A DNA stretch of 64,000 nucleotides, taken from Siphonobacter aquaeclarae. Lineage in GTDB: Bacteria > Bacteroidota > Bacteroidia > Cytophagales > Spirosomataceae. A model generated the notes under the pieces. It was not told the DNA's origin, searched no databases, and was given only the letters and a program-made list of their open reading frames with translations. Made by a program: the position numbers and the translations under genes. The number at the start of each line of letters is the position of its first letter. Within the stretch, counting starts at the first letter, position 1. Location of the stretch: assembly GCF_900103285.1 (NCBI RefSeq), contig NZ_FNGS01000001.1:62001-126000 (forward strand), given 5' to 3'. Below, in pieces: positions 52,868 to 60,810 of the stretch.

Positions 52868-53372
52868 GTTGGCGCTATTAAGAGGTTTAAGGATTGTATT
52901 CAGATTTTTTGTGCCGATAACATCACGTCTTATCCGGCAGCGGGTTCAGTGGCGTTGTTTGCGTTTCCGGTTATGGAAACCGGAAAAAAACGGACAGGTT
53001 ACAGCCTGACGAAAGAAAATACAAAATGTCGTTTTCGTCGCGCCGGGAAGGAACTGGTTGATCGGGACCTGTCTGCTCCAACAGGACCTGAAGTTGTGCT
53101 GCATCGTCCGGCTGGATTGATAAGCAAGGCAGAAAGATGGGAAAGGGTTGATGCGAGTAGTATGTTACCCCTGACGAGTATGCCTTTGAGGAGGTCACCC
53201 TTCCTCAGCAGATGAGTTGGAATACTTTGCTTTCGTAAACAGGCACAGCGTTTTGATCCGGAAGGCAGCCGAATTCAAAGCACTCCTCGAAAAGCAGCCT
53301 TACGATGGTCCTGGCGGATCGTGGGAAAGGCGCAGGACAGACCATCGCACCGCCGCGAAGAGGGTCGTAACC
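52868..53372. other. Gene-poor stretch
   Basis: About 500 bases hold only open frames without recognisable protein features on either strand. They lack a plausible start or family. The stretch may be a decayed gene, but I saw no clear homology. No RNA gene or mobile-element end found. Confidence 0.45.
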
Positions 53373-54269
53373 CTACTTTTTTAATTTGATATCAAATGCA
53401 TTCGGCGGAAGGGGAACGGGATCATGCTCGCCTTCCATCGGCGGGAAGCGGTTGTCCCGCCAGTCTTCCTTGGCTTTTTCGATGTCTTCCGGTTCGGACG
53501 CAACAAAATTCCAGTAGATATACCGGCCTTCCGGAAAAGGCTCTCCGCCAAAAAGATACAGGGTGGTTTCCGGCCCGATGGTGAAGTGGCAAAGGCGGGC
53601 GTTTTTCGCTACCAGAATCTGTCTCGGCCCGAAGGTATGCTCCTCGCTTTCCATACTACCTTCCAGGATATACAGCCCGGCCTCGCCATAGAGATGGTCG
53701 CCGAGGTGTACTTCCTGCCGCTGTTTGCTTTTGATTTCCAGCATGTAAAGGGGGCTGTAGACGGGTACCGGCGAGGTATGCCCCATCAGGTTACCTGCCA
53801 CCAGCTTGAACGAAAGACCGTCTTCTTCCCAGGCGGGGAGCTCGTCGGCGTCCAGGTGAAAAAACGCAGGGTCCATGTGTTCGAGCTCCTTCGGCAAGGC
53901 TACCCAGATCTGCAGACCGTGAAGCGTTTTTGCCTCTTCCCGCAGGTGGTCGGGCGTACGCTCGGAGTGTACAACGCCTTTTCCGGCTGTCATCCAGTTG
54001 ACCTGCCCCGGCCGGATCTCAACCGCTGAGCCGAGGGAATCCCGGTGAAAAACAGCGCCTTCAAACAAAAAGGTAAGGGTTGACAATCCGATGTGCGGGT
54101 GCGGACCAATGTCCAGGTTCTCCCCCGGAGCCAGTTTCGCCGGTCCCATGTGATCGATAAACACAAAAGGACCGACCATCCGCTTGTCACGGAAGGGGAG
54201 GAGCCGGCCTACCAGGAAATGGCCGATATCGGCCGGCCGTTCTTCGATAATAACGCTGAGATTCGACAT
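53373..54269 (-). CDS. Pirin-family protein
   Basis: The protein has 298 residues from the ATG at 54269. The pirin N-terminal cupin shows the metal ligands in G-P-H-P-H-I-G and G-V-V-H-S-E, with L-H-G-L-Q-I-W following, and the C-terminal cupin is present. Pirins bind Fe(II) or similar; some act as quercetinases and others as redox-linked cofactors. The exact role is unclear. Length is normal. The gene is single, with no partner beside it. Confidence 0.88.
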   Translation of the reverse strand: MSNLSVIIEERPADIGHFLVGRLLPFRDKRMVGPFVFIDHMGPAKLAPGENLDIGPHPHIGLSTLTFLFEGAVFHRDSLGSAVEIRPGQVNWMTAGKGVVHSERTPDHLREEAKTLHGLQIWVALPKELEHMDPAFFHLDADELPAWEEDGLSFKLVAGNLMGHTSPVPVYSPLYMLEIKSKQRQEVHLGDHLYGEAGLYILEGSMESEEHTFGPRQILVAKNARLCHFTIGPETTLYLFGGEPFPEGRYIYWNFVASEPEDIEKAKEDWRDNRFPPMEGEHDPVPLPPNAFDIKLKK

Positions 54270-54546
54270 GACGGAAAATGCGGCCGGCCTGCGGAGCCTT
54301 GCCTTTTTACGCAAAAGAAAGCTTTTTCAGGTCTTTCGTAAAGCATATGCACTTTCTTTTCGCCGGGGCGGCTCATGCGGGGAATGCATTCAGCTACGCC
54401 CTTTCAAAAGGGGTATTTTCTTCCCGGTTTTTCCCTGATTTCTGTCCGTTTTTACTGCAATTTCTTCCATTGATCGAATGGTGCCGGCAGGTATCCTTTT
54501 TGTTGGGAAATTCATAACTGATTTTGTTTCAACAGCTTCTGCTCCG

Positions 54547-54663
54547 ATGCAAGACTATCTGCCCAAACTGATCAAAGAGGCGTTCTACTACTTCATGATC
54601 GCCTGTATGTTTGCCTTCGTTGCCTGGAATGCATGGGGGCTTCTTCAAGACATTGCCCTCTGA
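54547..54663 (+). CDS. Possible small membrane protein
   Basis: A 38-residue frame from the ATG at 54547 reads M-Q-D-Y-L-P-K-L-I-K-E-A-F-Y-Y-F and then one hydrophobic, Trp-bearing helix before the stop. The pattern of a short charged start plus one membrane helix fits small membrane proteins. It stands in a gap between pirin (leftward) and SDR (rightward). No database family is known to me, and a chance frame cannot be excluded. The rest of the gap (54270-54546 and 54664-54820) holds no gene. Confidence 0.4.
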   Translation: MQDYLPKLIKEAFYYFMIACMFAFVAWNAWGLLQDIAL

Positions 54664-54820
54664 GTTTCTTCATTTCAGGGGAATCGCAACCTGGCTTGAC
54701 AGTCAGCAGGTTGCCTGAATAATTCGCCTCTTTTTTCCGGGATACCTGCTTTTTTCCTGTGCCTTCATGGGGGGACTTTTCCGATCGGTTGTCCTCAATT
54801 CCGTAAAAGCACATGAAAAC

Positions 54821-55609
54821 ATGAAGAATCAAGTTGCCGTCGTGACCGGCGCCAGCCGGGGCCTTGGGAAGTTCCTCGCGCTTGAACTGGCCCGGAGAGG
54901 TTTCTCGATCGTACTCGTTGCGCTGCCGGAGGAAAACATCGCGGACGTTGCCCGGCAGGTCCGCACCTGCGGCGTCGACGCGTGGACGTATGAAACAGAT
55001 CTTTCCCGAAAAGAAAACGTCATTGACCTGACTACGTGGGTCAACGAACAGTTTGAAGTGGGCGTCCTCGTCAACAACGCCGGTCGCGGCGGCACAGTAC
55101 CGTTCTCCGAATGCGGGGTCGACTACATCGACCAGATCATCCAGCTCAATGTCGGAGCAACGGCTCTCATGACCCATCAGTTACTGCCCAACCTGCTCCG
55201 GCAGTCCCAGGCGTACATTCTCAACGTATCGAGCATGGCATCTTTCAGTCCGATCGGTTACAAGACCGTATATCCGGCATCGAAACGCTTTGTGCATCAT
55301 TTTACGCGGGGATTATATCAGGAACTGAAAGGCACAAATGTCTTCGTCAGCGTGGTCATGCCCGGATCGATGAAGACAAACGACAACGTCACCGCCCGCA
55401 TCGAAAAACACGGATTTATCGGAAAAATAGGCCTTGTTTCACCGGAGAAAGTTGCGGAAAGGGCTATCCGGCAGCTCTTTCGCCGGGATTCGATGATCCT
55501 GGTCGGCTGGAGCAACCACCTGAACTGGTTGTTAATGACACTGATACCGGTCTGGATCCGCCTTCCGCTGCTCACCCGGGTGGTCCGCCGCGAAATCGAA
55601 TGCGTATGA
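54821..55609 (+). CDS. Short-chain dehydrogenase/reductase
   Basis: The protein has 262 residues from the ATG at 54821. The nucleotide-binding motif is T-G-A-S-R-G-L-G near the N-terminus, N-N-A-G follows at about residue 90, and the catalytic Tyr/Lys lie in Y-P-A-S-K with Ser in V-S-S-M. This is a classical NAD(P)(H)-dependent SDR; the substrate is unknown. The C-terminal helix (W-L-L-M-T-L-I-P-V-W) is hydrophobic and might attach it to membrane. It overlaps the next gene by four bases (ATGA). Confidence 0.9.
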   Translation: MKNQVAVVTGASRGLGKFLALELARRGFSIVLVALPEENIADVARQVRTCGVDAWTYETDLSRKENVIDLTTWVNEQFEVGVLVNNAGRGGTVPFSECGVDYIDQIIQLNVGATALMTHQLLPNLLRQSQAYILNVSSMASFSPIGYKTVYPASKRFVHHFTRGLYQELKGTNVFVSVVMPGSMKTNDNVTARIEKHGFIGKIGLVSPEKVAERAIRQLFRRDSMILVGWSNHLNWLLMTLIPVWIRLPLLTRVVRREIECV

Positions 55610-56589
55610 AACCGGTTCTCGTTACAGGCGCGAGCGGCCTGCTGGCTGTCCACACCATCCTGCAATTGCTGGAGAGTGATTATCCGGTGCGGGCGCTTGT
55701 CCGCGACCCGGACAGGCTCGCCTGGCTGACCCGCCCTGGCCTTGAAATTGTACCGGGCAGTGTGGAAGATCGTTGGGCGGTCGCCCGGGCTGTTCGCGGA
55801 TGCGGCGCCGTTGTTCACGCCGCCGCGATAACCGACCCTGACCGGCTCGGATATGCTGAATACAAAGCCGTAAATGTCGATGCCACGCGTTGTCTTCTCA
55901 AAGAAGCGGTAGCTGCCGGCGTGCGAAAATTCGTGTATGTCAGTACTGCAAATACCCTCGGCTACGGGAGCAGAGAGAGGCCGGGCGATGAAACGATGCC
56001 GGCGAACGGGCCTTTTCGCCGCTCCGCTTACGCCCGCAGCAAGGGCGAGGGAGAAGATTGGGTACGACGGTTTTCGGACGATCTGGAGGTAGTGGTTGTT
56101 CACCCGACGTTCCTGATCGGAGCCTATGACGCAAAACCGAGCTCCGGACGTATTATCACGTTGCATTTCGACCGGCGCTGGATTTTCTGCCCGCCCGGAG
56201 GCAAGAACTTTGTGGATGTACGGGATGCCGCGAAGGGTGTCGTCGCGGCGCTGGTCCGGGGTAAATCCGGCGAATCATATCTGCTCGCGGGAGAAAACCG
56301 GAGCTACCGGGAGTTTTTCGGGCAGATGAGCCAGTATATGCCCCGCAGACCGAAATTGATTACCCTTCCGGCGGCCGTATTACTGGCGGCGGGACTGGTC
56401 GGAAGTATCCTTCGCCGATGCGGTATCCGCACCGCCCTCAGCCTGACGAATACGCGTATTCTCTGCGTCTCCAACTACTACTCTGGCGCAAAGGCGACGA
56501 GGGAGCTGGGCGTACCTTTTCAGCCGGTTTCAGGCGCCATCGCCGAGGCGGTTAACTGGTTCCGGCAAACCGGTAGGATAGGGCGGTGA
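55606..56589 (+). CDS. NAD-dependent epimerase/dehydratase family protein
   Basis: The protein has 327 residues from the ATG at 55606, which overlaps the SDR stop; an ATG two codons earlier is the alternative. A much longer reading through the SDR gene is an overlap artefact. The Rossmann motif is T-G-A-S-G-L-L-A and the catalytic Tyr/Lys lie in Y-A-R-S-K with S-T-A-N upstream. It is an extended SDR, like 3-beta-hydroxysteroid dehydrogenase-type or dihydroflavonol-reductase-like enzymes. The C-terminal half has hydrophobic helices. Co-translation with the first SDR suggests two steps on one lipid-like or aromatic substrate (inference). Confidence 0.88.
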   Translation: MKPVLVTGASGLLAVHTILQLLESDYPVRALVRDPDRLAWLTRPGLEIVPGSVEDRWAVARAVRGCGAVVHAAAITDPDRLGYAEYKAVNVDATRCLLKEAVAAGVRKFVYVSTANTLGYGSRERPGDETMPANGPFRRSAYARSKGEGEDWVRRFSDDLEVVVVHPTFLIGAYDAKPSSGRIITLHFDRRWIFCPPGGKNFVDVRDAAKGVVAALVRGKSGESYLLAGENRSYREFFGQMSQYMPRRPKLITLPAAVLLAAGLVGSILRRCGIRTALSLTNTRILCVSNYYSGAKATRELGVPFQPVSGAIAEAVNWFRQTGRIGR

Positions 56590-56601
56590 GAATCGCGTTC
56601 G

Positions 56602-56609
56602 TATATTTG
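56602..56609 (+). promoter_or_regulatory. -7 promoter box before AraC gene
   Basis: TATATTTG matches TAnnTTTG and ends 20 bases before the ATG at 56629. No -33 TTTG at the right distance. Confidence 0.5.
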
Positions 56610-56628
56610 GATTTTGCAAGAGACGAAC

Positions 56629-57522
56629 ATGCAATCACTGGAGGACTTTTACCGGGAGACATCAGCAGTCGTCCCGGAGCAACTCAACCGTGAAATCGGG
56701 CACTTCAACGTATTCCGCCTGGAAGACCTCGGCCCGACCAAGAGCCGGCGTATGCCTTACAACCGGCGGGCCTATTACAAGATCAGCCTCATCAGCGGGC
56801 GGAACAAGGCCGAGTATGCGGATAAGGTCATCGAGATCGAAAAGAATACCCTGCTTTTTGCCACACCAAAAATTCCCTATCACTGGATTCCGCTGGAGGA
56901 AGACCAGAGCGGGTTTTTCTGTATTTTTTCTCCGGAATTCCTGGCTCCGCTGCGCAACGGAATACCCCTCGAAGACCTGCCGATTTTCCACCCCGGCGGC
57001 TACCCGCTTTTCCAGCTTCCGGACGATACTTATGCCGAGGTGACAGCTGTGTTTCAGCGCATGTTCCGGGAAATTTCGTCTGATTATGCCTACAAATATG
57101 ACCTGCTGCGAAACTACGTTCTGGAGCTGATTCACTACGGCCAAAAGCTACAGCCGGCGACGGCTCTGTACCCGGCTCATACCGCTTCAGCTCGGGTTTC
57201 TTCTCTTTTTGTGGAATTATTGGAACGCCAGTTTCCGATAGAATCGCAGGTACAACGGTTGCAGTTGCGGACAGCGAAGGAGTATGCCGACCGCCTGGCC
57301 GTCCACGTCAATCACCTCAACAAAGTCCTGAAAGAAAACCTCGGCAAAACCACGACCGAACTCATCGCCGGCCGTGTGACGCAGGAGGCAAAGATCCTGC
57401 TGAAACAAACCGACTGGACCATTTCCGAAATTGCCTGGAGCCTCGGCTTCGAAGAGCTCGCTCACTTCTCCAATTTCTTCCGGAAACAGGCGGGGCTTTC
57501 GCCGGGTGCGTTCCGGCATTGA
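56629..57522 (+). CDS. AraC-family regulator
   Basis: The protein has 297 residues from the ATG at 56629. The N-terminal cupin is typical (F-A-T-P-K-I-P-Y-H-W-I-P). The C-terminal part has two helix-turn-helix motifs: Y-A-D-R-L-A-V-H-V-N-H-L-N-K-V-L and I-A-W-S-L-G-F-E-E-L-A-H-F-S-N-F-F-R. Its position after the SDR and epimerase genes on the same strand makes them possible targets, though it has its own promoter box. The ligand is unknown. Confidence 0.9.
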   Translation: MQSLEDFYRETSAVVPEQLNREIGHFNVFRLEDLGPTKSRRMPYNRRAYYKISLISGRNKAEYADKVIEIEKNTLLFATPKIPYHWIPLEEDQSGFFCIFSPEFLAPLRNGIPLEDLPIFHPGGYPLFQLPDDTYAEVTAVFQRMFREISSDYAYKYDLLRNYVLELIHYGQKLQPATALYPAHTASARVSSLFVELLERQFPIESQVQRLQLRTAKEYADRLAVHVNHLNKVLKENLGKTTTELIAGRVTQEAKILLKQTDWTISEIAWSLGFEELAHFSNFFRKQAGLSPGAFRH

Positions 57523-57554
57523 TTTGAATTTTGTAAGATTCAGAATTCCGGATT

Positions 57555-57680
57555 CACCCCGACCCCGGAGGGGTCGAACACTGTAGCCGCAGGCACCGCC
57601 CGGGGCGTTTTTACGTATGGACCAAATCTCGCGGGCTGCAGCCCGCGGTTACCGGCGTTCGACCCCGAAGGGGTCCAAAT
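57555..57680. repeat. REP-like palindromic intergenic element
   Basis: Three hairpins stand in a row: GACCCCGGAGGGGTC (57561-57575), a perfect 18-base palindrome (CGCGGGCTGCAGCCCGCG, 57630-57647) and GACCCCGAAGGGGTC (57661-57675). The outer two, with their flanking GAACAC / GCGTTC, are inverted copies of one another, so the whole unit is symmetrical. This is the look of REP/BIME elements, which are moved by RAYT-type transposases. It lies between the AraC gene and the marR promoter region. Confidence 0.75.
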
Positions 57681-57754
57681 GCTGAATACCACAGCCGATC
57701 AATGGTGCTTCCCCGCTTTGAAAAACACGGACTCATCTCCAGTGACGATATCAA

Positions 57755-57780
57755 TTAACTATTTGATAATGAATTAGTTA
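57755..57780 (+). promoter_or_regulatory. Upstream TAACTA/TAGTTA inverted repeat
   Basis: TAACTA (57756-57761) and TAGTTA (57775-57780) form a spaced inverted repeat with the same half-sites as the main MarR operator 40 bases downstream. A second, weaker binding site is possible. Confidence 0.4.
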
Positions 57781-57818
57781 TAAACTTTTTTCAGAAAACA
57801 GAACAAAAATGAACCACC

Positions 57819-57853
57819 AATAGTTAAATACTTGACTATTTAAAATACCTTTG
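57819..57853 (+). promoter_or_regulatory. MarR operator and promoter
   Basis: AATAGTTAA (57819-57827) and TTGACTATT (57832-57840) form an inverted repeat with one mismatch and a four-base centre. Six bases later comes TACCTTTG (57846-57853), an exact -7 box. A dimer bound to the repeat would cover the promoter. The marR start is at 57874. Confidence 0.75.
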
Positions 57854-57873
57854 TGCATCTTTTGAAAACAGGC

Positions 57874-58326
57874 ATGACAGAACAGGAAGAAACCATCGAT
57901 TTGGCGCGGTCGTACTTCAAGGTATCGACGCAGGCGACTATGGCGTTCCGGCAGTTCATGCAGCAGAAGTTCAAAAGTACCGGCGTGGACCTGACATTTG
58001 AAATGGCTCAGGTTTTGAATGCACTCGCCGGCAAGGACGGCGTCAACCAGCAGGAAATCGCGAACGCGACTGTCAAAGACAAAGCCAGCCTGACCTACCT
58101 GATCGACAACCTCAGCATCCGCGGGCTCGTTTACCGGCAGGAAGATGAGGCCGACCGGCGCAACAAGCTCATTTTTCTGACGCCCAAAGGCCGGCAGTTG
58201 CTGCAGGATACCCTGCTTGCCTGGGCCGATGAGATGTACACCCTCGCTGCGAAAGATATTCACCCGGATGATATTCAACTGGTTATCAGTGTTATGGAAA
58301 GAATCGTCCAGAACCTGAAGAATTGA
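57874..58326 (+). CDS. MarR-family repressor of the efflux operon
   Basis: The protein has 150 residues from the ATG at 57874; an upstream GTG start seven codons earlier would put the promoter box inside the gene. The winged helix is clear: Q-Q-E-I-A-N-A-T-V-K-D-K-A-S-L-T-Y-L-I-D-N-L as recognition region and D-E-A-D-R-R-N-K-L as the D-x-R wing motif. The first helix pair forms the dimer. It is expected to repress itself and the TolC-HlyD-MFS genes that follow, until a drug or toxic compound binds. Confidence 0.92.
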   Translation: MTEQEETIDLARSYFKVSTQATMAFRQFMQQKFKSTGVDLTFEMAQVLNALAGKDGVNQQEIANATVKDKASLTYLIDNLSIRGLVYRQEDEADRRNKLIFLTPKGRQLLQDTLLAWADEMYTLAAKDIHPDDIQLVISVMERIVQNLKN

Positions 58327-58340
58327 TTTTTTTTGCCCAA

Positions 58341-58365
58341 ATAGTTAAAGTCTTTACAGTCAATA
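58341..58365 (+). promoter_or_regulatory. Second MarR-type site before tolC
   Basis: TAGTTAA (58342-58348) is the same half-site as in the operator at 57819, followed by TAAAG-T-CTTTA as a small palindrome at 58345-58355. It lies in the 79-base gap between marR and the TolC gene, so a second promoter under the same control is possible. Confidence 0.45.
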
Positions 58366-58405
58366 AACAAAACATTAAACCATTTACTTTATTCCCGTTA
58401 CAACC

Positions 58406-59713
58406 ATGTATCGATTTGTTCTATTCCTGTTGCTGCTGACAGCCGTCCCGGGGTACTCCCAGAGACGGATTCCGCTGGAAGAAGCAATAGGGCTCGCTCT
58501 CCGGAATAATACGGCGCTGAAGGTATCGGCTGACCGCATTCAGATTGCCGATGCCCGGTTCCGGCAGGTGAAAGACCGCGCGCTGCCGCAGACAAGCGCC
58601 TCGCTCCAGGCCGCGCGTCTTTCGATTCTGTCTCCGTTTGAACTGAACATGGGCGGGCCTGAGCCGGCGTTCGCTTTGCCCCCGACATCGTTCTGGTCGA
58701 CGATCGGAATGGTCTCGGCCGGGAAGGAAATCTTCTCCGGATTTGCCGAAAAATCGGCCCACAAGTCTGCCGAACTGCTCGCTGAAGCCAGTCGCCTCGA
58801 CGCTGAAAAAGACAGCCGCGAAATCGAGTATGCCGTAGTTGCTTCTTATTACAACATCTACAAACTGATGCAATCGGCCCGAATCCTGGACGAAAACAGG
58901 GAGTTGCTCCTCCGAAAAGAACAGGATGTCAAAAACATGCTGCGCGAAGGTATCCTGACGTCGAACGAACTGCTGAAAATCCAGCTCCAGCAAAGTAACC
59001 TGGAGCTGTCACGGGTGGATGTACGCAATGCACAGGAAGCAGCGCTGTTTAATCTCGGAACGCTGCTCGGGGTAGAAACACCCGTTGCCATCGATACGAC
59101 CCTGAAGCTAACGGATGCCTTGCCTGATCAGCTTGGCGACCTGCTCGGCCAGGCTGAGACCTCCCGTTCGGAGCTGAAAGCCAATGTATTGCGGATCAAA
59201 TCAGCGGAATCGAACCTGACGCAAACGCGTAGCGTGCTTTACCCGCATGTCAGCGCCTCCGCGATGTACCTGTACCTGAATCCGAACAAAAACGTCATTC
59301 CGGACCGGCATACGTTCCTCCAGGCTGTCAACCTGGGCGTTTCGGTTCACTACAGCATTTCTTCGCTGTACGCGGCGAAGGGAAAAATCCAGGAAGCCCG
59401 GCTCAACATTGATCAGGCCCGGCACCTGAACACATTGCAGGAAGAACAAATCCGGAACGAAGTATTCGGGCTGTTCCGGTCGGGGATCTCCGCCCGGGAA
59501 AAGATCCGGGTATCAGAAACAGCCCTGGCGCAGGCGAGCCGGAGTTTTACACTTACAGAGTCGAAGTTTCGCAATGGGTTACTGCTGTCGAGCGACCTGC
59601 TCGAATCGCAAAACCTGCTCCTGCAGGCGCAACTGCAACTGCTCAACAGTCGGGTCGATGCCCAGCTGACCTACTACAAACTGCAAAAAGCCATCGGAAA
59701 TCCTGTTCACTAA
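58406..59713 (+). CDS. TolC-family outer-membrane efflux protein
   Basis: The protein has 435 residues with a signal peptide ending near P-G-Y-S-Q. The coiled-coil repeat pattern of the outer-membrane factor family is visible in both halves (L-K-V-S-A-D-R-I-Q-I-A-D-A-R and later S-R-S-F-T-L-T-E-S-K-F-R-N-G-L). It should form the trimeric outer-membrane channel of a three-part pump with the HlyD-like adaptor and the MFS transporter encoded next. It lies 11 bases before the adaptor gene. Confidence 0.92.
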   Translation: MYRFVLFLLLLTAVPGYSQRRIPLEEAIGLALRNNTALKVSADRIQIADARFRQVKDRALPQTSASLQAARLSILSPFELNMGGPEPAFALPPTSFWSTIGMVSAGKEIFSGFAEKSAHKSAELLAEASRLDAEKDSREIEYAVVASYYNIYKLMQSARILDENRELLLRKEQDVKNMLREGILTSNELLKIQLQQSNLELSRVDVRNAQEAALFNLGTLLGVETPVAIDTTLKLTDALPDQLGDLLGQAETSRSELKANVLRIKSAESNLTQTRSVLYPHVSASAMYLYLNPNKNVIPDRHTFLQAVNLGVSVHYSISSLYAAKGKIQEARLNIDQARHLNTLQEEQIRNEVFGLFRSGISAREKIRVSETALAQASRSFTLTESKFRNGLLLSSDLLESQNLLLQAQLQLLNSRVDAQLTYYKLQKAIGNPVH

Positions 59714-59724
59714 TCAATACCATC

Positions 59725-60810
59725 ATGAAACCGGAAGAAACACAGGCGGAAAAACATCCCCAGAAAAAACATAGGAAAGTAAACCTGCGGAAATGGACCG
59801 TCAACGGCATCCTGCTACTGGCGATTGCCGGCGGCGCCGGCTGGACATATGACCGGTTTGTCCGGTACCAAAACAGCGAGATTACGAACGATGCGCAGGT
59901 GGAAGAATTCATTAACCCCATCAATTCCCGTATCGGCGGGTACATACGCGAAATCCGGTTTACGGAACACCAGGCGGTAAAAAAAGGAGATACGCTGGTG
60001 GTTGTGGACGACAGGGAACTGAAAATCGCCGTCGCCCAGGCCGAAGCAGCCTACCTCGAAGCGCAGGCGGGTCAGGGAGTGACGACATCCACCATCAATA
60101 CCGTCAAAAACAATACCGATGTAGCCGACGCCAACATCGAAGAGCTGAAAGTCCGCCTCGCCAACGCGGAGCAGAATTACAGCCGGTATGTCAACCTGCT
60201 GAAGGACGAATCGGTATCCCGGCAACAGTTCGACATGGTTAAAACAGAATACGACGCCCTGAAAGCCCGTTTCCAGGCATTGAAAGTACAGCGCCAGAGT
60301 ACAGAGCTGGCCACACACGAAGTCAGCAAACGCCTCAATGTCAACGTAGCCGGTATCAAGCGGGCATCTGCCGCGCTCGACATGGCCCGGCTGAACCTCA
60401 GCTATACCGTGATTACTGCGCCGTACGACGGGTACGTAGGGCGGAGACTGATCCAGGAAGGACAACTGATTCAGCCGGGGCAGTCGCTGGTATCGATTGT
60501 CCGCGCCGATCAGAAATGGGTGACCGCCAATTACAAGGAAACCCAGACAGCGCGTCTGCGCATCGGTCAGCCGGTTACGATCCGGGTCGACGCCCTCGAG
60601 GGGAAGGTATTAAAAGGAACCGTCACGGCTATCTCTCAGGCGACCGGCGCGCGGTATTCGGCCGTTCCTACGGACAATTCAACCGGTAATTTCATCAAAA
60701 TTCAGCAGCGGATTCCTGTTCGCATCGATTTCTCGGACAACGCGCCGGAAGATATCGCCCGGCTCCGCGCGGGCATGAATGCCGAGGTGGAAGCTGCCTC
60801 CCGATTATGA
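59725..60810 (+). CDS. HlyD/EmrA-family membrane-fusion adaptor
   Basis: The protein has 361 residues. A positively charged N-terminus (K-H-P-Q-K-K-H-R-K) precedes one membrane helix at about 30-48. Then come the biotinyl-lipoyl-like half (V-K-K-G-D-T-L-V-V-V-D), a coiled-coil hairpin at about 95-200 and the second half (T-A-P-Y-D-G-Y-V-G, I-Q-P-G-Q-S-L-V). The pattern is EmrA-like. It links the inner-membrane MFS pump to the TolC channel. It overlaps the MFS gene by four bases (ATGA), which suggests coupled translation. Confidence 0.92.
   Translation: MKPEETQAEKHPQKKHRKVNLRKWTVNGILLLAIAGGAGWTYDRFVRYQNSEITNDAQVEEFINPINSRIGGYIREIRFTEHQAVKKGDTLVVVDDRELKIAVAQAEAAYLEAQAGQGVTTSTINTVKNNTDVADANIEELKVRLANAEQNYSRYVNLLKDESVSRQQFDMVKTEYDALKARFQALKVQRQSTELATHEVSKRLNVNVAGIKRASAALDMARLNLSYTVITAPYDGYVGRRLIQEGQLIQPGQSLVSIVRADQKWVTANYKETQTARLRIGQPVTIRVDALEGKVLKGTVTAISQATGARYSAVPTDNSTGNFIKIQQRIPVRIDFSDNAPEDIARLRAGMNAEVEAASRL

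Noticed and set aside
52832-53215. Open frame of 127 codons after the serine hydrolase gene
   Set aside because: It starts inside the signal-peptide region of the divergent gene and shows no known motif or plausible start.
55111-55605. N-terminal extension of the epimerase by 165 residues
   Set aside because: It lies entirely in another frame of the SDR gene and does not look like protein; the Rossmann motif starts right after the ATG at 55606.
57555-57680. CRISPR array or tRNA
   Set aside because: The repeated units are palindromic and inverted, not direct repeats with equal spacers, and no cloverleaf can be drawn.
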